64,000 nt of DNA from Zopfochytrium polystomum (GCA_025765615.1 JAIVFJ010000314.1:1-64000), one strand, 5' to 3'; shown: positions 44,190 through 56,926, counted from the stretch's first letter. Notes: generated from the sequence alone by a model not told the origin. Numbers and translations: made by a program.

Positions 44190-44965
44190 ACGCGCTGACG
44201 AGCCAGCTGCACACCGGAAAGCGAAGGCCGCCACGACAGCAGGGCAAATGCAAGCGCAAGAGCGGCTGCAAACAAAGCGGTCGGTCTGGGAAAGCCGGAA
44301 GGGTAACCCTGCCAACTTGGAGAAACAGCATTAGAGCGCTCAATACAGAAAAAGGCGAATATACTCGACATTACCATCACCTTTAAACATATTAAACTTA
44401 TTGATTGCGATAAATTCACTCAAACCACGGCGCATTTGGAATGCTTCCATCTAGGACCAAGCGATTTGACTTTGATACTTCGCGATTACGCCGAAAGATT
44501 CTGCTGAGCAACAAACCGTGAAGGATTTGCATCTTCCCTGTAACAAGGAGGGGCCCCAAAAACAACGTTAAAAGACCGACAACCGGGGATACGTCGGATG
44601 GGAAGATATTTCGATTTGATTTTCCTGGTGAAAGGATTAGACGGGTAGAGGGCTTCAACGGGCGGCAAGGATGAGGCTTTGTCGGTCACGATGATTGTGA
44701 TTTGTGTTCTCTGTTCTCTTGCTCGACAAGCCGTGACCACTCACTTTGGCTGTCCGCTTGTCCGATTGTCCGATTGTCTCCTTGGTCTCTTCCAGCGCTT
44801 GGCCCCTTTCCAAATTTCATTGTTCTATAGTAACACCGAAGAGACGCAAAACGTCGCGCCAAAGCAACATAAGCGTTTGAGATATTTGCAGCTTCGGTTC
44901 TGCGCAAGAATACAGAATACGAGGGAGACGGCCAAATGAATGTAAACATGGCTCTTCCCCTTCTC
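43767..44965. other. Intergenic region with possible small minus-strand ORF
   Basis: Apart from the 43-base A run it holds an 80-codon minus-strand frame (44658-44416) with one hydrophobic stretch (VVGLLTLFLGPLLVTG) and no family signal. I would not annotate it as a gene without expression support. Confidence 0.35.
44146..44188. repeat. 43-base poly-A run
   Basis: Uninterrupted A on the plus strand, the longest homopolymer in the window. No retroposon body is recognisable upstream. Confidence 0.95.
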
Positions 44966-46898
44966 CTATGAGCAGTTGCACAAAGGGCAGATTCCCTTGT
45001 CCACCGGCTTCCACATCCACCACCTGTCCAAACACGTCTTGTGCAAAGAGTGCCGACACGACAAGATCTCTCGCAGCCGTTCGCCCTCCTCAAAGGCCAC
45101 GTAGCAAATGACGCATTGTGTTGTGTTGAATGACGGAGAGTCAAAGTGAAGAGGACCGACGAAAGGCATGCTGCTCGCGCGCGACGCTATCGATGCGGGT
45201 CTCGCTGCCCCGGTCTCTGAATGCGGTCTATCCTCATCCTCATCGTCAACACTGCTGGTAGCTGTGGGGGCTGCGGTGTCGCCGTCCGTTGCAGACGAAC
45301 TCACGTCCACCGGAGGCTGCGCTTGCAGCTCGGGCAGTGGGTGCGCGACCTCATCCCGAACGTCCAAAACGACGCCCCCGTCGATCACTGCAGCAGCCTT
45401 TCCATTTTCAAAACGGTGCGGCACTCCAACGCCGACCCAAGCATGGGGGCAATCAGTCGACGCGTAGAGAAACACCCGCGTGGCCACTTCGAAAATGGGA
45501 CCGGCACTTCTTGCCGACGCCGCACGACGATGGACTGCCTGCTGCTCCTCTTCTCTTCGTCGGCGTGCTGCTTCCATCTTTCGTAGGCGGACGTAAATTG
45601 GAAGCCAGATGATGAGGAACGTGCTCTCAACAAGTCTAAAGACTTTATGTTTTCGTCAGTAAATCGAGGACGCCGCTTTGTTCATGGCGTGCAGGAAAAA
45701 AGCTACCGCAATTTCGACTCACCCATGAGGTACTTTGCCACTTGGTACAAAGGTGGATTGAAGGTTGGACAGATCGTGACGGTGGATACTTTGACAGCTC
45801 CATAAATAAGGGAGGAGCTACATTACAAAGACAAACATGGGGAAAATCGGGGTGAGTGGTATCAATGATACCGTTGAACACTTACAGCTTCAACAAGAGC
45901 GTGAACGGATATGCGCTCTCGAACCGAAGGCACCACTTTTTCGACTGCTCTCCGCTCACTTTTTTAAATGTTTTGTACGTAAACCAGGCTACCAGCTGGG
46001 CTACTATGGACAGTGACAGCGTCAGCTCAAAATACAAGTATGACGAGATGCACTGCTCGCATAGCGCCGGCTCTCTCCCAGAAGCACCGTCCAAGTAGCT
46101 AATATTCGCAGACTGACCGGATGTCGACCACGGAGAGCTCAGCAAGTCATTAGGGGCGGAATACGGTGTATCGTTCCGCATTAGAAAGAAAGTCGTTGCC
46201 CCGACAATAACCGCGTTAAACGCGAGGAATATATAGTCATACAATCGAGGAGCGATAACGGATTCGAGGAAGACGCTGCTGACGACTGTGTTTAGAACCA
46301 TGAGCACTCCGGCAAGTGTTCCAACTAAACGAGTTAGGGATCATACATGCCGTTTGAGGATTGCTCACCTGTGAGAAACGCGCTGTACGCCCAAAGGACA
46401 AAGTTTCCCGATTTGCACTGACTCATACCCGTCGGAAATACGGCTGCCAAGCCGGCGAAAGGTACGAGACTGTTTGATCCGTAAAGCGGGGCAAAGCTCG
46501 CGTCAAGCACTCTCAACACAAGAAAGCAGTTCTTACGCTTTTGCTAAGGCAATGAAAGATAGTGCGATTGTTGCTGGTAGATTACAAAGATCTTGGAAGT
46601 TGTGAAGCCGTCCGTTGAAAATATCGATGGGCATGTAGAGCACCACGAGGGCGATCACGGCAAGACAAGCAAGAACTGCGTCGGCCAGGAGGTAATGCTG
46701 TACACTGCTCTCACAAAACAGATCCGTGGGGTTCTCAGGATCAAAAGTAGACGCGCCGGTGCCATACTCCCGAAGCAATGCGGATGATGTGATGGAGAGG
46801 AACAGGTTTGGGTACCTGAAGGGCCAGGTTTAGAGTTCTTGTTCGATCCGCGAGCATCCACTCTACCCCAGAAACCCAGCCCAGAAAACGTCATCCAT
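44966..46898 (-). CDS. Polytopic membrane protein with C-terminal RING-H2 finger
   Basis: Exons 46898-46867, 46815-46537, 46496-46369, 46324-45886, 45817-45723 and 45635-44966. The start MDDVFWAGFLG-YPNLFLS is made by the first splice. About seven hydrophobic helices follow (LADAVLACLAVIALVVLYM, NLPATIALSFIALA, TLAGVLMVLNTVV, DYIFLAFNAVIVGATTFFLM, SLSIVAQLVAWFTY, STFLIIWLPIYV), then a cytosolic tail starting MEAARRRREEEQQ. The last 45 residues are a RING-H2: CVIC, a CRHSLH cluster, then KTCLD and CPLC, with the C3H2C3 spacing of membrane E3 ubiquitin ligases. The join of exons 5 and 6 is one base out of frame with GTGAGT and fits if GTCGAA is used. An ER or endomembrane E3 ligase is the likely role. 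Confidence 0.78.
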
Positions 46899-47643
46899 GA
46901 AGCCAGACGGGAGGTTGCCTTGGGGCTGTGGTGTGGTGGAAGGCAATGGGGAAAGTGCAGGGCGGAGTCGGCGGAGTCGGACAAGTGTTGGTTTCAAGCA
47001 TCGGTTGCCAAACCGCGGCGCCACCTTGCTTGGGTGGCCAAGCGACGATGGAGGGTGGAGAGGCGTGAGACAGAGACGTTCTCAATGTCGGATACAGACT
47101 CCGCGGTCGCATCCACAAACCCCCCAGTCAATAAGCCAACTACGAAAGATTCTTCACCCAGAGTCTTTCTTTGGAGGCACCATTGCCATTTCTAACAGGC
47201 CCAATGCTCCCCAATTCCAATTCTTGATCACGCACATCTTGTGTGCATTAACCAGGTCGGACGGAGGGAGGGTAGCGACCTCAGTTGTGACGACGAACGC
47301 TTCGCAGCGGTCCCATTTGGGATATCGACTGCTATTATTCCGCAGCGATTTGTGATCAATTACAACCGAAACCGTGGACCCTGTTTGCAGCACAACCATA
47401 ATCCATCAAAGATGCTGCATGCACCATGCGGGTGCGGGCGGCACCGGCGGGCGGGCGATGGGGAAAATCGTTTATCCGCCGAATTTGTCAGACGACTCGG
47501 TGCTGTCTGGGTTTGAATTTTTAAATAAATACAGGGCATATCCTTGACAGGACCAGCAACCCAACAACTAGGAGAATCTTTAACAAATCGTTCTTGAGAA
47601 CAATCAAAAACACTCTCCATCTTTCTCAAGTCTAAATCTCCAC
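46899..47643. other. Divergent intergenic region
   Basis: Between the start of the RING gene (-) and the NmrA-like gene (+); both promoters should lie here. No other feature recognised. Confidence 0.5.
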
Positions 47644-48853
47644 ATGGCATCCACAAAGACCATCATCGTCATCGGTGGCACCGGCGCACAGGGCGAACCG
47701 GTCGTGAAAGGTCTTGGACCTTACTTCTCGCTTGGTTCTGCTAACCCTTTCCCTGCGCGCGAACTTTAACACCTCTCTCCTTCCCTTCCCGCAACGACAC
47801 GAACAGCTCTCGCACAGGATGGCGCGTACGCGGTGACGGTTCTAACGCGCGATCCCGCAGGTCGTCGCGCGCAAGAGCTTGCGCGCATCCCTGCCGTCAC
47901 GGTTGTCGAGGGAACTTTCCAAGACGAGGCGCTTCTGAAAAGGCTGTTTGAAGGCGCTCACGGTGCGTATGTCAATACAGACGGATTCACCATCGGCGAG
48001 CAAGCCGAAGTCTTCTGGGGCATGCGCATCTTCGAGCTTGCGGCGGCCGCGCGAGTTAAGCACTTTGTTTGGGGCGCGCTCGACTATTCGTCCAAGATTG
48101 GGGGCTTCGACCCGAAGTTCCGCTGCGGCCACTATGATGGGAAAGGGCGCGTGTCCGAGTGGTTGCTGGCGCAAAATGTCGACGGAACAACCGTCAGCGT
48201 TCTCACCAGTGGACCTTATGTCGAGATGCTCGAAGGTGGTCTCTTCGTTCCGAGGACTTCCGACGATGGATCGACCCTTATATTCAGTTACCCAAAAGGT
48301 TTGCTTCGATTTGTGTTCCTCAGACTCTTGGTCTGTTGAATAACCAAAGATTGTTGCCCAAAGTGGAAAAAGGGATACCTTTGATTCACCTGGACGACAT
48401 CGGCTTCTATGCCCGCTGGATTTTCGACAACCCAGCCCGAGCCAGCCACTTTGACCTGAAGGTGGCCACCGCCCACATAACTTTTGAAGAAATCGTCTCC
48501 GAATTCAACGCGCGCAATGCTCGACACAGCCGGACGGCCAAGTACGAGCCTCACGCCAGCGTGGAGGATTGGCTCGACGCGGTGTTTCCGTTTGGCCGGA
48601 AAGTGCCCATCCCATCACGGCGATGACTGCGGCCTCGGCGGCAAAGTACGGCGGGCCGCCGCCGGCGCCGGGCATGACGCTGCACGACAACTTTCTGGGG
48701 TTCGGCAATCTGTGGCAGTCTGGGCGCGTGACGCGCGACTACGCGCTGATGGACGAGATCCATCCTGGGCGAGTCAAGAGCATCGGGGAATGGATGGACA
48801 AGACGGGCTACGACGGGTCGAGGCGCGAGGTCCTCAAGTCGATGTCCAGCTGA
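47644..48853 (+). CDS. NmrA/HSCARG-like NAD(P)-binding Rossmann protein
   Basis: Exons 47644-47710, 47817-48298 and 48364-48853. The start has the dinucleotide motif VIGGTGAQG, then LTRDPAGRRAQELA (phosphate-binding loop region), VVEGTFQDEALLKRLFEGAHGAYVNT, HFVWGALDYSSK, and IPLIHLDDIGFYARWIFDNP. These match fungal NmrA-like proteins, which bind NAD(P) and act as redox-sensing regulators rather than enzymes. No catalytic Tyr-x-x-x-Lys of short-chain dehydrogenases is evident. The frame changes at a CCC run (48611-48613); after it MTAASAAKYGGPPPAPGM to the stop is open. About 330-345 residues. Confidence 0.82.
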
Positions 48854-49111
48854 GATGTTGTCGCTTGCTCAGCTGGAGCGAGAAGCTGAGTGTCTTCTTG
48901 GCAAGCTGCTTTTTTTCTTGTCTTTTCCGGCCCTCTTCTCAATAATATTAAATCTGCAAAAATTATTCGAAAATTGCTCCAATTCATAATTCTAAAAAGT
49001 TGGAAAAGAGGCAAGGAGCCCGAGAAGAGAAGAACAAAAAATAAAAAAATTTAAAAAATAAAATAAAACAAAAAAACAAGACACTAAAGGGACAGAGAGA
49101 GAGCGAGCGAG

Positions 49112-51894
49112 ATGCTCAAGTGGTTTGGCGGCACCAAGCCGCCCGCTGCTGCGGGCGACGCCGCCGCCGCCGCTGGAGCCGCGACCACGCCGCCGCCTCC
49201 AAGAACCATCACTCCCCCTCCTCCACCGTCCTCGCTGCCACTTCCACCCTCAGAAGCCGCCGCCGCTGCTGCTGCCGCTCCCCCTGCCGCAGCTGCAGCT
49301 GATGCGGGCGCTGTCTTCTCTTCCAACGATGTTTATACGGGCCACAGCGAAAGCAGGCGGGAGAGGGTGCCATCTCCCCCCACGTCCGACAGAGTCCGGG
49401 AAAAGTCAAGAGATGATGCCATCGGATCCCCCCGTCAACTCCCATCCTCACCAACGTCGTCTAGTGGCTCGGGCCGTGAATATGCGAGAAATCGAGGTTA
49501 CAATGACGACCGAGATGGATACTCTCGTTCTGGTAAGCAGTTGTGGGCTTTTGGCTTCTTACTCAGCCACTTTCTGCCCCGTCCTAACCCTTGCATATGA
49601 AATGTGCCCAAGACCGTTACCAGAGCAACGAGCGAGTCCGTGCCGTGGATGCGGATCGCAGACCAAGCGACTCATCGAGCACAAGGAGTGAATGGGATCG
49701 CAATGACAACAGAAACACCTCCTCGGCCGAAAGGTTGTTGGCGCTTAGTTCCAAGTTCGATCAACTGAAGTCGTCGAGAGACTCTCGTTATGGCGATAGG
49801 GAAAACAGAGGTACTGGTCACCGGTTTTGATGTCGGCCCTATGCCTCTTGTACCAACCGGTATCAGATTCACTTGTCTCAACCAGCACTCGGCGACGTTC
49901 GAGTTCGGCCGAACGGTATCCTGAGATTCCACAGCCTCGCAACGTTGGAGCTGCACCAAGCGAACAGTCGTCTCGATCTGGGAGGCACGACTCCTCAAGG
50001 CGCGGCTACGATGACTCTAATCGATACGGCGATGATCGGAGACAACGGTACGACGACCGAGACGGCTACCGGCGAAACAGATCGCCATCTCCAAACCGAT
50101 CGGAGGCAGGATCCAGAGTATCGGAGCACGTGGATTTTTGTGAGTGAAGTGTCCCTTTTACAACCGTTAACTGTTTCGCTTCCAGTGGCTATGTTGAAAA
50201 CGAGAGGAAGGATTGATTCTGATAATGGCGACCGTACTGCCACCGACAAAGCATCCTTTGCGTCGCGCTCCCCGCCCATGTCTCCGCCTCCGGACTCTGG
50301 CCGCTATAAGCAAGACGAGCGACGGCGAGACGGGGGACGTCCTCGCTTTGATGCATTAGAAAAGGAATTAGAGGCCTTCGCCTTGGGATCAGAGAGCGAC
50401 GAGGACAACAAACTGCTGCAGCGACCTCCACCCCCTGAGGAACGACGGCAGGAGACAACAGTGAGACAAAAGCCAGCTTGGGCAACCAAAGATACGTCAA
50501 ACAGATTTCCTGTGTCGAGACGTTCTCCCTCGCGGTCTAGGTCAAGATCCAGGTCGAGGTCGCGATCGGGGTCACCAATTTACGCTAGCGGAGTCGAGTC
50601 TGGCAATTACACTGATGAGATTCGCCGTCCTGTTCGAGATGATGTTGAAGCGACCCTCATGCAACCGACAGTTGAGGACGCCCCGAAGCCAGAGCCTGAT
50701 GCTGTCAATGGTGAAGCTTCGGCGCCATCAGAGACAGCTCCTGTGTCGGCTACCTCGCCGTCAGCGTCCGCTCCTGAAAATCCTGCTAATCCCGCACCAA
50801 TTCGAAATTGGTTTAGCAAAATTGTTGGTGGAGGAGGTGCGCCTAAAGACGCTCCGAAGGATGGACAGAAAAGCGCACCACCAACCGCCTCTACAACCCC
50901 GACTTCAAATGCAACTCCCGCGGCATCGGCGACCTCGCTAGCTCCTGATGTGCCCTCCCCGGCTGCTTCAACCCCGTCCGAGGCGAGCCAGCCTGGAACA
51001 CCGGAGATATCGACTGCAAAGCCTGCGCAAGCGCCAACTGTTGCCTCTTGGTTTGCGCGTCTCGCGGGGGGTGGCTCAAAACCAGCAACCCCTTCGGCGG
51101 CGCCAGCTCCCTCCGCCTCGACACCTACAGACGGCGTTGCAACGCAAAGCGATGCTACGTCACCCGGCAGCCTGCCACCACCTCCCATTGAAAATCTTGC
51201 ACCACCACCTCCACCGTCAGTTTCAGTCACATCGCCAGCGGGTGAAACCGATATCAGGCCTTTGTCTTCGAGGCGCGGAGAGAATTCTCCGGGCGGTTTT
51301 GATATGGGGCGAAAGGGAAGCGAGGACAAGAGTAACCGAAGAAGAGAAGAAAGCTCCACAAAGGACGGCGACAGTGGGAAGGAGAAAAAGTCCTCTAGGG
51401 CCGGAGATGCTGGTGATAACGACGAAGAGAAGCAACTTCGGAAAACGTACCGCACGTTGGAACGAAACCGTCAAAAGCTGGAGCATCAATACCGAACTTT
51501 GACGTTGAAAAAGGGCGACTTTGCAAAGCTGGCGCAAAAGTACAGAGACGGAGAGGACACTGTGGCAGAGGAGGACGAGTCCCCAATGTCACCGCTTGAA
51601 GAGCGTAAGGAAGATTGTGCACTTGTTTTTCAAAACGGTATTCAACGATTAAGTATGTCGTTCGTTTTACTTCGACTTCCTTCAGCACCCCTTCGGACGA
51701 GCGCAATCAAGATGGACGAAATCTGTCCCGAGACTTGCACACAGCACTCGCCGCTCATGCACAAGATCCAAAAGCTTAACAGAAAAGTGCTGACGCTGAA
51801 GAGCAAAGTCTCCGAGTTGCAGAGCAAGCCGCTGCCGTCAGCCGCCATTTTCGAAAACGACGGGTTCCTCCCGATAGTGGGCGCTAGGCAATGA
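49112..51894 (+). CDS. Disordered Pro/Ser/Arg-rich protein with three WF-glycine motifs and a C-terminal coiled coil (866 aa)
   Basis: Exons 49112-49532, 49613-49810, 49867-50139 and 50186-51894; phases agree. A possible 33-nt intron near 51651 would not change the frame. MLKWFGG opens the protein; then a poly-Pro/Ala region, an RD/RS-rich part (SRSRSRSRSRSRSGS), and two internal motifs NWFSKIVGGGG and SWFARLAGGGS in similar Pro/Ala contexts. Near the C-terminus EEKQLRKTYRTLERNRQKLE starts a coiled coil, followed by QKLNRKVLTLKSKVSELQSK. The composition suggests a scaffold that condenses or binds RNA or membranes. I recognise no family. Confidence 0.75.
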
Positions 51895-52128
51895 AAGTTT
51901 TATATACACCAGTAAATTGAATCGTTTTGCAAGATTGACCAGTAGAAGTCTGCTGTTGGGGAGGTAGCAGTGGAATAGCGGAAGATTTGGGACAGGAATG
52001 GGTGTCGCTTAGCTGCCTGATCCTCTCCAATAGATTCCTGATTAGCTGCAGAACGCACCGCAAAATTGAAAATGGACACAGGAAGAACTCTTCTTGGCAG
52101 AACGAACGATTGACGCCACGCCGCAGAC

Positions 52129-53418
52129 ATGGCCACCGACGTTGGCGCTGCGCCGGCGCCGACCGCGCCATCGCCGTCAAACCTCCCCCTGCTCCTCTCG
52201 ATCGTCGCAGGCGGCGGCACCTTTGTCGGCGGCGTCGTCCTCCTTGCCTTGCTCCCGACGCCGCCCTCGTCCTCCACCTTCCCGCCCAAATCGTCCTACC
52301 TCTTTGGCCGCCTCCAGGCGGCCTCCGCCGGCGTCATGCTCATCCTCTCCATCAACCTCCTCGCCGAGTCCCTCCCAAAAACCGGCCTCCTCGACGGCGC
52401 CCTCTGGCTCGTCGCCGGCGCCGTCGTCATGTACGTCATCGAGCGCCTCATCCCGGACGGCGGCGGCGACGCTGGCGGAAGCGGACACGGCCACGGACAC
52501 GGAAACGAGGATATGCTCCCGCTGCACGCCATGGACGCAAGCGGCGCCGCCGCGGGCGAAATGCTGGAGGATGCCGCCGGCAAGGCAAAGGGCGACGACG
52601 GGACGCGGCAGAGCGGCGGCGCCACCGGCGGTGGGAGCTGCTTATGGGTCATACAGAACCTCTTTGGCGATTCTCGCAACGGGCCCGTGTCCTCCGTGCT
52701 AGCCAGGGCTGGCTTTGTCACGTATCTCGGCTTGGCGCTGCACAACTTGCCTGGTGCGTTGTAGTTTCATTCCTATTTCTTACCGAAGCCGAGAGAGAAT
52801 GTGCTGTTGACCCGGCCGTACTGACACCTGCTACTCCCACCAAAATAGAGGGCATATCGGTTGCAGTCAGCACCGCGTCGAGCCTGCGACTCGGAGTGTC
52901 GCTCTGCGTTGCCATCATGCTCCACAACGTTCTCGAAGGCATGGTCGTGGCCTTGCCCCTCTGGTTCGCGACCCGCTCGCGGACGAGAGTGTTGTGGCTA
53001 ACGCTCTTGAACGGGCTCATGGAGCCCGCAGGAGGTGAGGCCCAGTGATTGGGGTGGGACGGGCTGGGTGCCCTTTCGCTCACTCTTTTATTCGTCGCCA
53101 GTCATCGTCGCGTGGATCTTTGGCGCGAGCTACTTCCTCGAGGCCCCCGGCCGCGTCGAGCGCATCCTCTGCGCGGTCGCCGGCGTCATGGGCTCGATCT
53201 CGTTCGCGGAGCTGATACCCTCGGCCTCGCTCTGGATCGCGCGCGGCGCCGCGACCACCGTCGCCGGCGCCTCGCCCACCGCCCCCGTCGAGGTGTCGCG
53301 CAAGTGGATCAACGCTCGCGTGGCGGCGTGGACGATCTTGGGCATGGTCGCCGGGTGGACTATCATGGCGCTGGCGGACGTGATTTTGGTTTTTTTCGTC
53401 GGGAAGGCGGAGCCTTGA
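52129..53418 (+). CDS. ZIP-family divalent metal (zinc/iron) transporter (375 aa)
   Basis: Exons 52129-52753, 52849-53034 and 53102-53418, with all phases in agreement. Eight hydrophobic helices are visible. A His-rich loop, GHGHGHGNEDM, sits between helices three and four. The two signature helices are LGLALHNLPEGISVAV and IMLHNVLEGMVVALPL, which carry the metal-binding HNxPEG and HNxxEG motifs of ZIP transporters. These move zinc or iron into the cytosol from outside or from organelles. The subfamily resembles GufA/ZIP11-like proteins. The histidine loop is typical of metal sensing. Confidence 0.93.
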
Positions 53419-53508
53419 ATGTTACATTCAAACAAAGCAAGCAACGAAATATGACTGCATGTCTATTGCTAATTGTGCAAAACGCGTCCCTGGATGCAAC
53501 GCACAACA

Positions 53509-56489
53509 CTAAAACGCATCGTCCTCGTCCGGCTGAACATCCCCATCGTCCCCTTCAATGTCCAGACTCAGCCCGTCGTCCGAAAAGACGATTTCCTCCT
53601 CGATCACGTCTTGCTCGTGACGGCTGTGGTCACTGGGCACCGCCGAGGGTATGTGGAGGCCGCGCGGTGCTGCCGCAGCCGCCACCGATGCCGCGCCGCG
53701 TCCGCTCGCAAGCTGACTCGCCTCCGATGCGGTCTCGCCCTCTCCGAAATCCTCGTCGCTGTACCCGTACGCGTCCTCCTCCGCTGGCGGCGAGGGCTCG
53801 GTCGGCAGTGTTGCCAGCTCGTTCCGCGACTCCGCGCCCGGCTTCCCCCGCTCGTCCGCTTGCTGCGGCGCTTGCGATACGAGGGACGGCGACGCGAGCC
53901 CGAGCTTTGCGGCGACGCTCGTGGACGTGAACAGCGGGGACCGCCCCGCCGCCGCAGCCCCCGCCCCGTCGCCGTCGGCGAAGATGGGCAGGTCGTCCTC
54001 CTTCTCGAGGTCGAACTCGTCGCTGTCGAGGTCGTCATCGACGTCGAGGTCGTCAATGCCCGGCACCGTGTGCGCGGCGCGTGCTTGTGGCGGTGCGGGC
54101 TTGTTCAATGCCGTTGGGGTTGCGGCACTCGCGCTTGCGCTCGCGATCGGCGATTCCGTGGAGACTGGCTGACCCAGCGTTCCCGCTTGCGAGGCTGGCT
54201 GGACGCTGGTTCCCATTGGCTGCAAAACTCCGCGCACCGCTCCGCCTCCGAGTGGAGGCAGCGACCCGAGCCCTGGAAGCCCTCCTCCGCGAGCGCCGCC
54301 GAGGGGGGGCAACCCGCCCAACGACGCGAGCGCGCCGATGACGGGCTTTCCTGGCCCCACAAACGGCGCTGACAGTGGTTCCGGCTCGACCAAGGGCTTC
54401 TTTTCAACCAGAGGCACCGCGCCAATCGAGATGTCGCCGCCTCCCGCCCCGGGCTTCAGGTTGTTGCAGCGGGCCGGACGGTCGAAAAAGTCCAGCGCGC
54501 CCACGTCGCTTTCGCCGCTACCGTCAGAAAGGGCCTCTTCGGGCAAGACCTCCTCCACAATGTCCTCGATGTCGGCATTGTCGGCATGCGGAGCTTTGGG
54601 CGCGGGTTGTTCTAGTTTTGCGGCACCGGGCGTCTCGTTCCGCGCGCTTGGTCTGGTGGAGGCGGTCAGGTCGCGCGGAGCGGAACCTCCGGAGAGCGCT
54701 TGCGTGTACTGGGTTTGCGACGTCGCGGGATCCGCTAGTGAGGCGACAGTCGCCTCGGTGTTGCCCGCTCTGTCCCCGAGCGGAGACGATCGATCCACGG
54801 CCGCCGCTTGAGACGGTCCAAGAGGAGAGTCGGTCTGGCTGATCAACGACTCTGCCGAGTCTGGATCATCCTGCATGCCACCGTCTCGAATGGATGTCAG
54901 CCGAGGCACGCTCGCGAGCTTTGTTTTGAACGCGCTGAGGCTTTGTGCGTGGGAAGTGACGAGGAGAGAGGGCGCCGACGCGGCGGTGGTCAACCCGTGC
55001 AGCTCAAAAGCAGACGAGTCTACAGAGTCGGTGCGGCCTAGTCGGTTGTGGATCTGGTCTGCGAAACTCGGCTCCTCGGCGTGGCTTTCTGCAAGCCGGT
55101 CCCCCCTGTGTTAGTTACGTCGACGCTCAAATGCCAGCTGTCTCCCGAAAAACACCCGCGCCCCACTCAGAACATTACCCATGGATTCCGAGCTTTCCGA
55201 TGTCATGCGGTACACGGCTCGTGGCGGCTGTGCTTGGTCCGACGCTTTCGGTCTGCCAAGGCCAAACCGCGTGGGCGTTGCCTCCATCCTCCGTGGCGCA
55301 TCCAGGTCGTCCATGCTGTCAGAGCTCTGGGAGTACAGAAGCGTCTGCGCCATGGACGAAACAGAGACTCGCCTGTGCCTGCGTTCTTGGATGGGCGAGC
55401 TTTGGTGGCGGAGGTCGCCCAACGAATCCAAGTCCGCGAGGAGGTCCCTTTCCTCCTCGGAAGTCTGACAAGCGGATGGCTCACGTGATACATCGGAGTC
55501 GCTGACTTCTAAAGCATCGGATGGCTTGTGAGCGGCCGCCTGCAGCGGCGGCTTGTTGTGCTCAGCCGACGGCTGCTCGTTCTCCGCATGACTTTCTTCG
55601 TTTTCAAACTCGAAATCTTCCTCAATCTCCTCGTCGTCCGACTCCACTTCCCCGATATTTGACTTTTTCGCGTCGGGCAAGGTTGCGTTTGCTTGCAGTG
55701 GTTTCTCCGACGGATCGCTTTCAGCATCCCAGTCGTTAGGTTCGTTCGTGACTTTGAAGGATTTCTGGGAGGAGAGGGTTAATATTCGATGCGTACTTCC
55801 CAACAAAAGAGGGAGAGAGAGTTGACCTGCAAGTCGTACTGGTAACCTGGATCGCCGGGCCGGACAAGGTTCTTTTCAAAGTCCTTGTTCATTAATGTTT
55901 TCACGGCCTCCAGCTCGGGTGTTCTGTGGTTTGGCATGAAATAAGATCCTTCGTCGGGTACCGACTCAAGGCGTCCTTACTCCAGCTTATTGAGATCGCG
56001 CCTCCCATCAATGGTTACGTCCGCCTTGGTGACCTTGTAAGCATCGGGTGTCGACCGAAGATTTCCCCGAACGGAAGCCAGTTGGAATATTTGGAGTAGT
56101 AGTAGCGGCGCCCTGCCGTCTGCGTGTCTTTTCCGTTCTCTCTCGTGCTTTTTTCAATTCGTTTCTCTCTATTTTCTTTTTAAAATTTTTTTTGTTTGTT
56201 GGGTTTTTACCTGGGCCTCGGCGACGCAGCGCAGCACGGGGTGCTTTCGGACGAGGTCGGCCAGGATGTCTCTTGCGTCCGGACGAGCACTCGTGCTTGA
56301 GTCGGCGGCGGCGAGCGATCGGACAGGGATCGTGCGGCGTCGGAGCTTGCCTGCAGAGGAGGGCAATTCAATCATCACGTTTGTGCACGTTTGTGGGTGT
56401 CAGCGCGGATCGAACGATCGCAGAGACCAAAGGGCAAAGAAAGAAAAAATCATTTCACAGAGACAGCGCGAGATACAGCGCGAGAGAGC

Positions 56490-56577
<88 letters not shown>

Positions 56578-56926
56578 AGCGACGAGAGACAACGCGGAGA
56601 AAACCCTATCGTCTCTCACGGCCGCATATCCAGCCCAATGCACCGGACAGACCCGATATCGCTGGCCCATCTGGGTCGACATCAGCCCCGATGACGGCTC
56701 TCTTGCTCACGACGACTCCCTCCCTCCTCACCTTGGATCGTGTCCTGGTAGTCGACGTAGAGCGTCGGCTTCGCCAGTCGAGCGGCGATCTTGATCGGCC
56801 TCAGTCCTTCCGGCGGTGGCGGTGGCGGCGGCGGCGGTGTCAACGCAAGACGAGGACTTTGTCCGTCGTCTGGCTCTGCCGCGGGGGGCCGCTTTCCGTT
56901 AGGATGCCTGTTCGTTCTCTCATCAT
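53509..56926 (-). CDS. CEP19: CEP19-like basal-body protein with long acidic/proline-rich C-terminal extension
   Basis: Exons end 56732 (first), then 56350-56211, 56033-55981, 55923-55827, 55764-55156 and 55089-53509, phases consistent. The conserved part reads IKIAARLAKPTLYVDY, GKLRRRTIPVRSL, VTIDGRRDLNKL, LMNKDFEKN, GDPGYQYDLQ and NDWDAESD. This order matches the CEP19 family, which sits on centrioles/basal bodies and helps load ciliary transport trains via RABL2. The first exon's start is unresolved; MMRERTG at 56926 with a 38-nt intron is one option. Some 700 residues of acidic and Pro/Gly-rich sequence follow the domain; animal CEP19 has only about 165 in total. The family match is mine from memory of the motif order. 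Confidence 0.68.
56481..56577. repeat. (GA)n microsatellite in the first intron of the CEP19-like gene
   Basis: About 90 bp of nearly perfect GA repeats, between exon 1 (ends 56732) and exon 2 (starts 56350). Confidence 0.9.
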
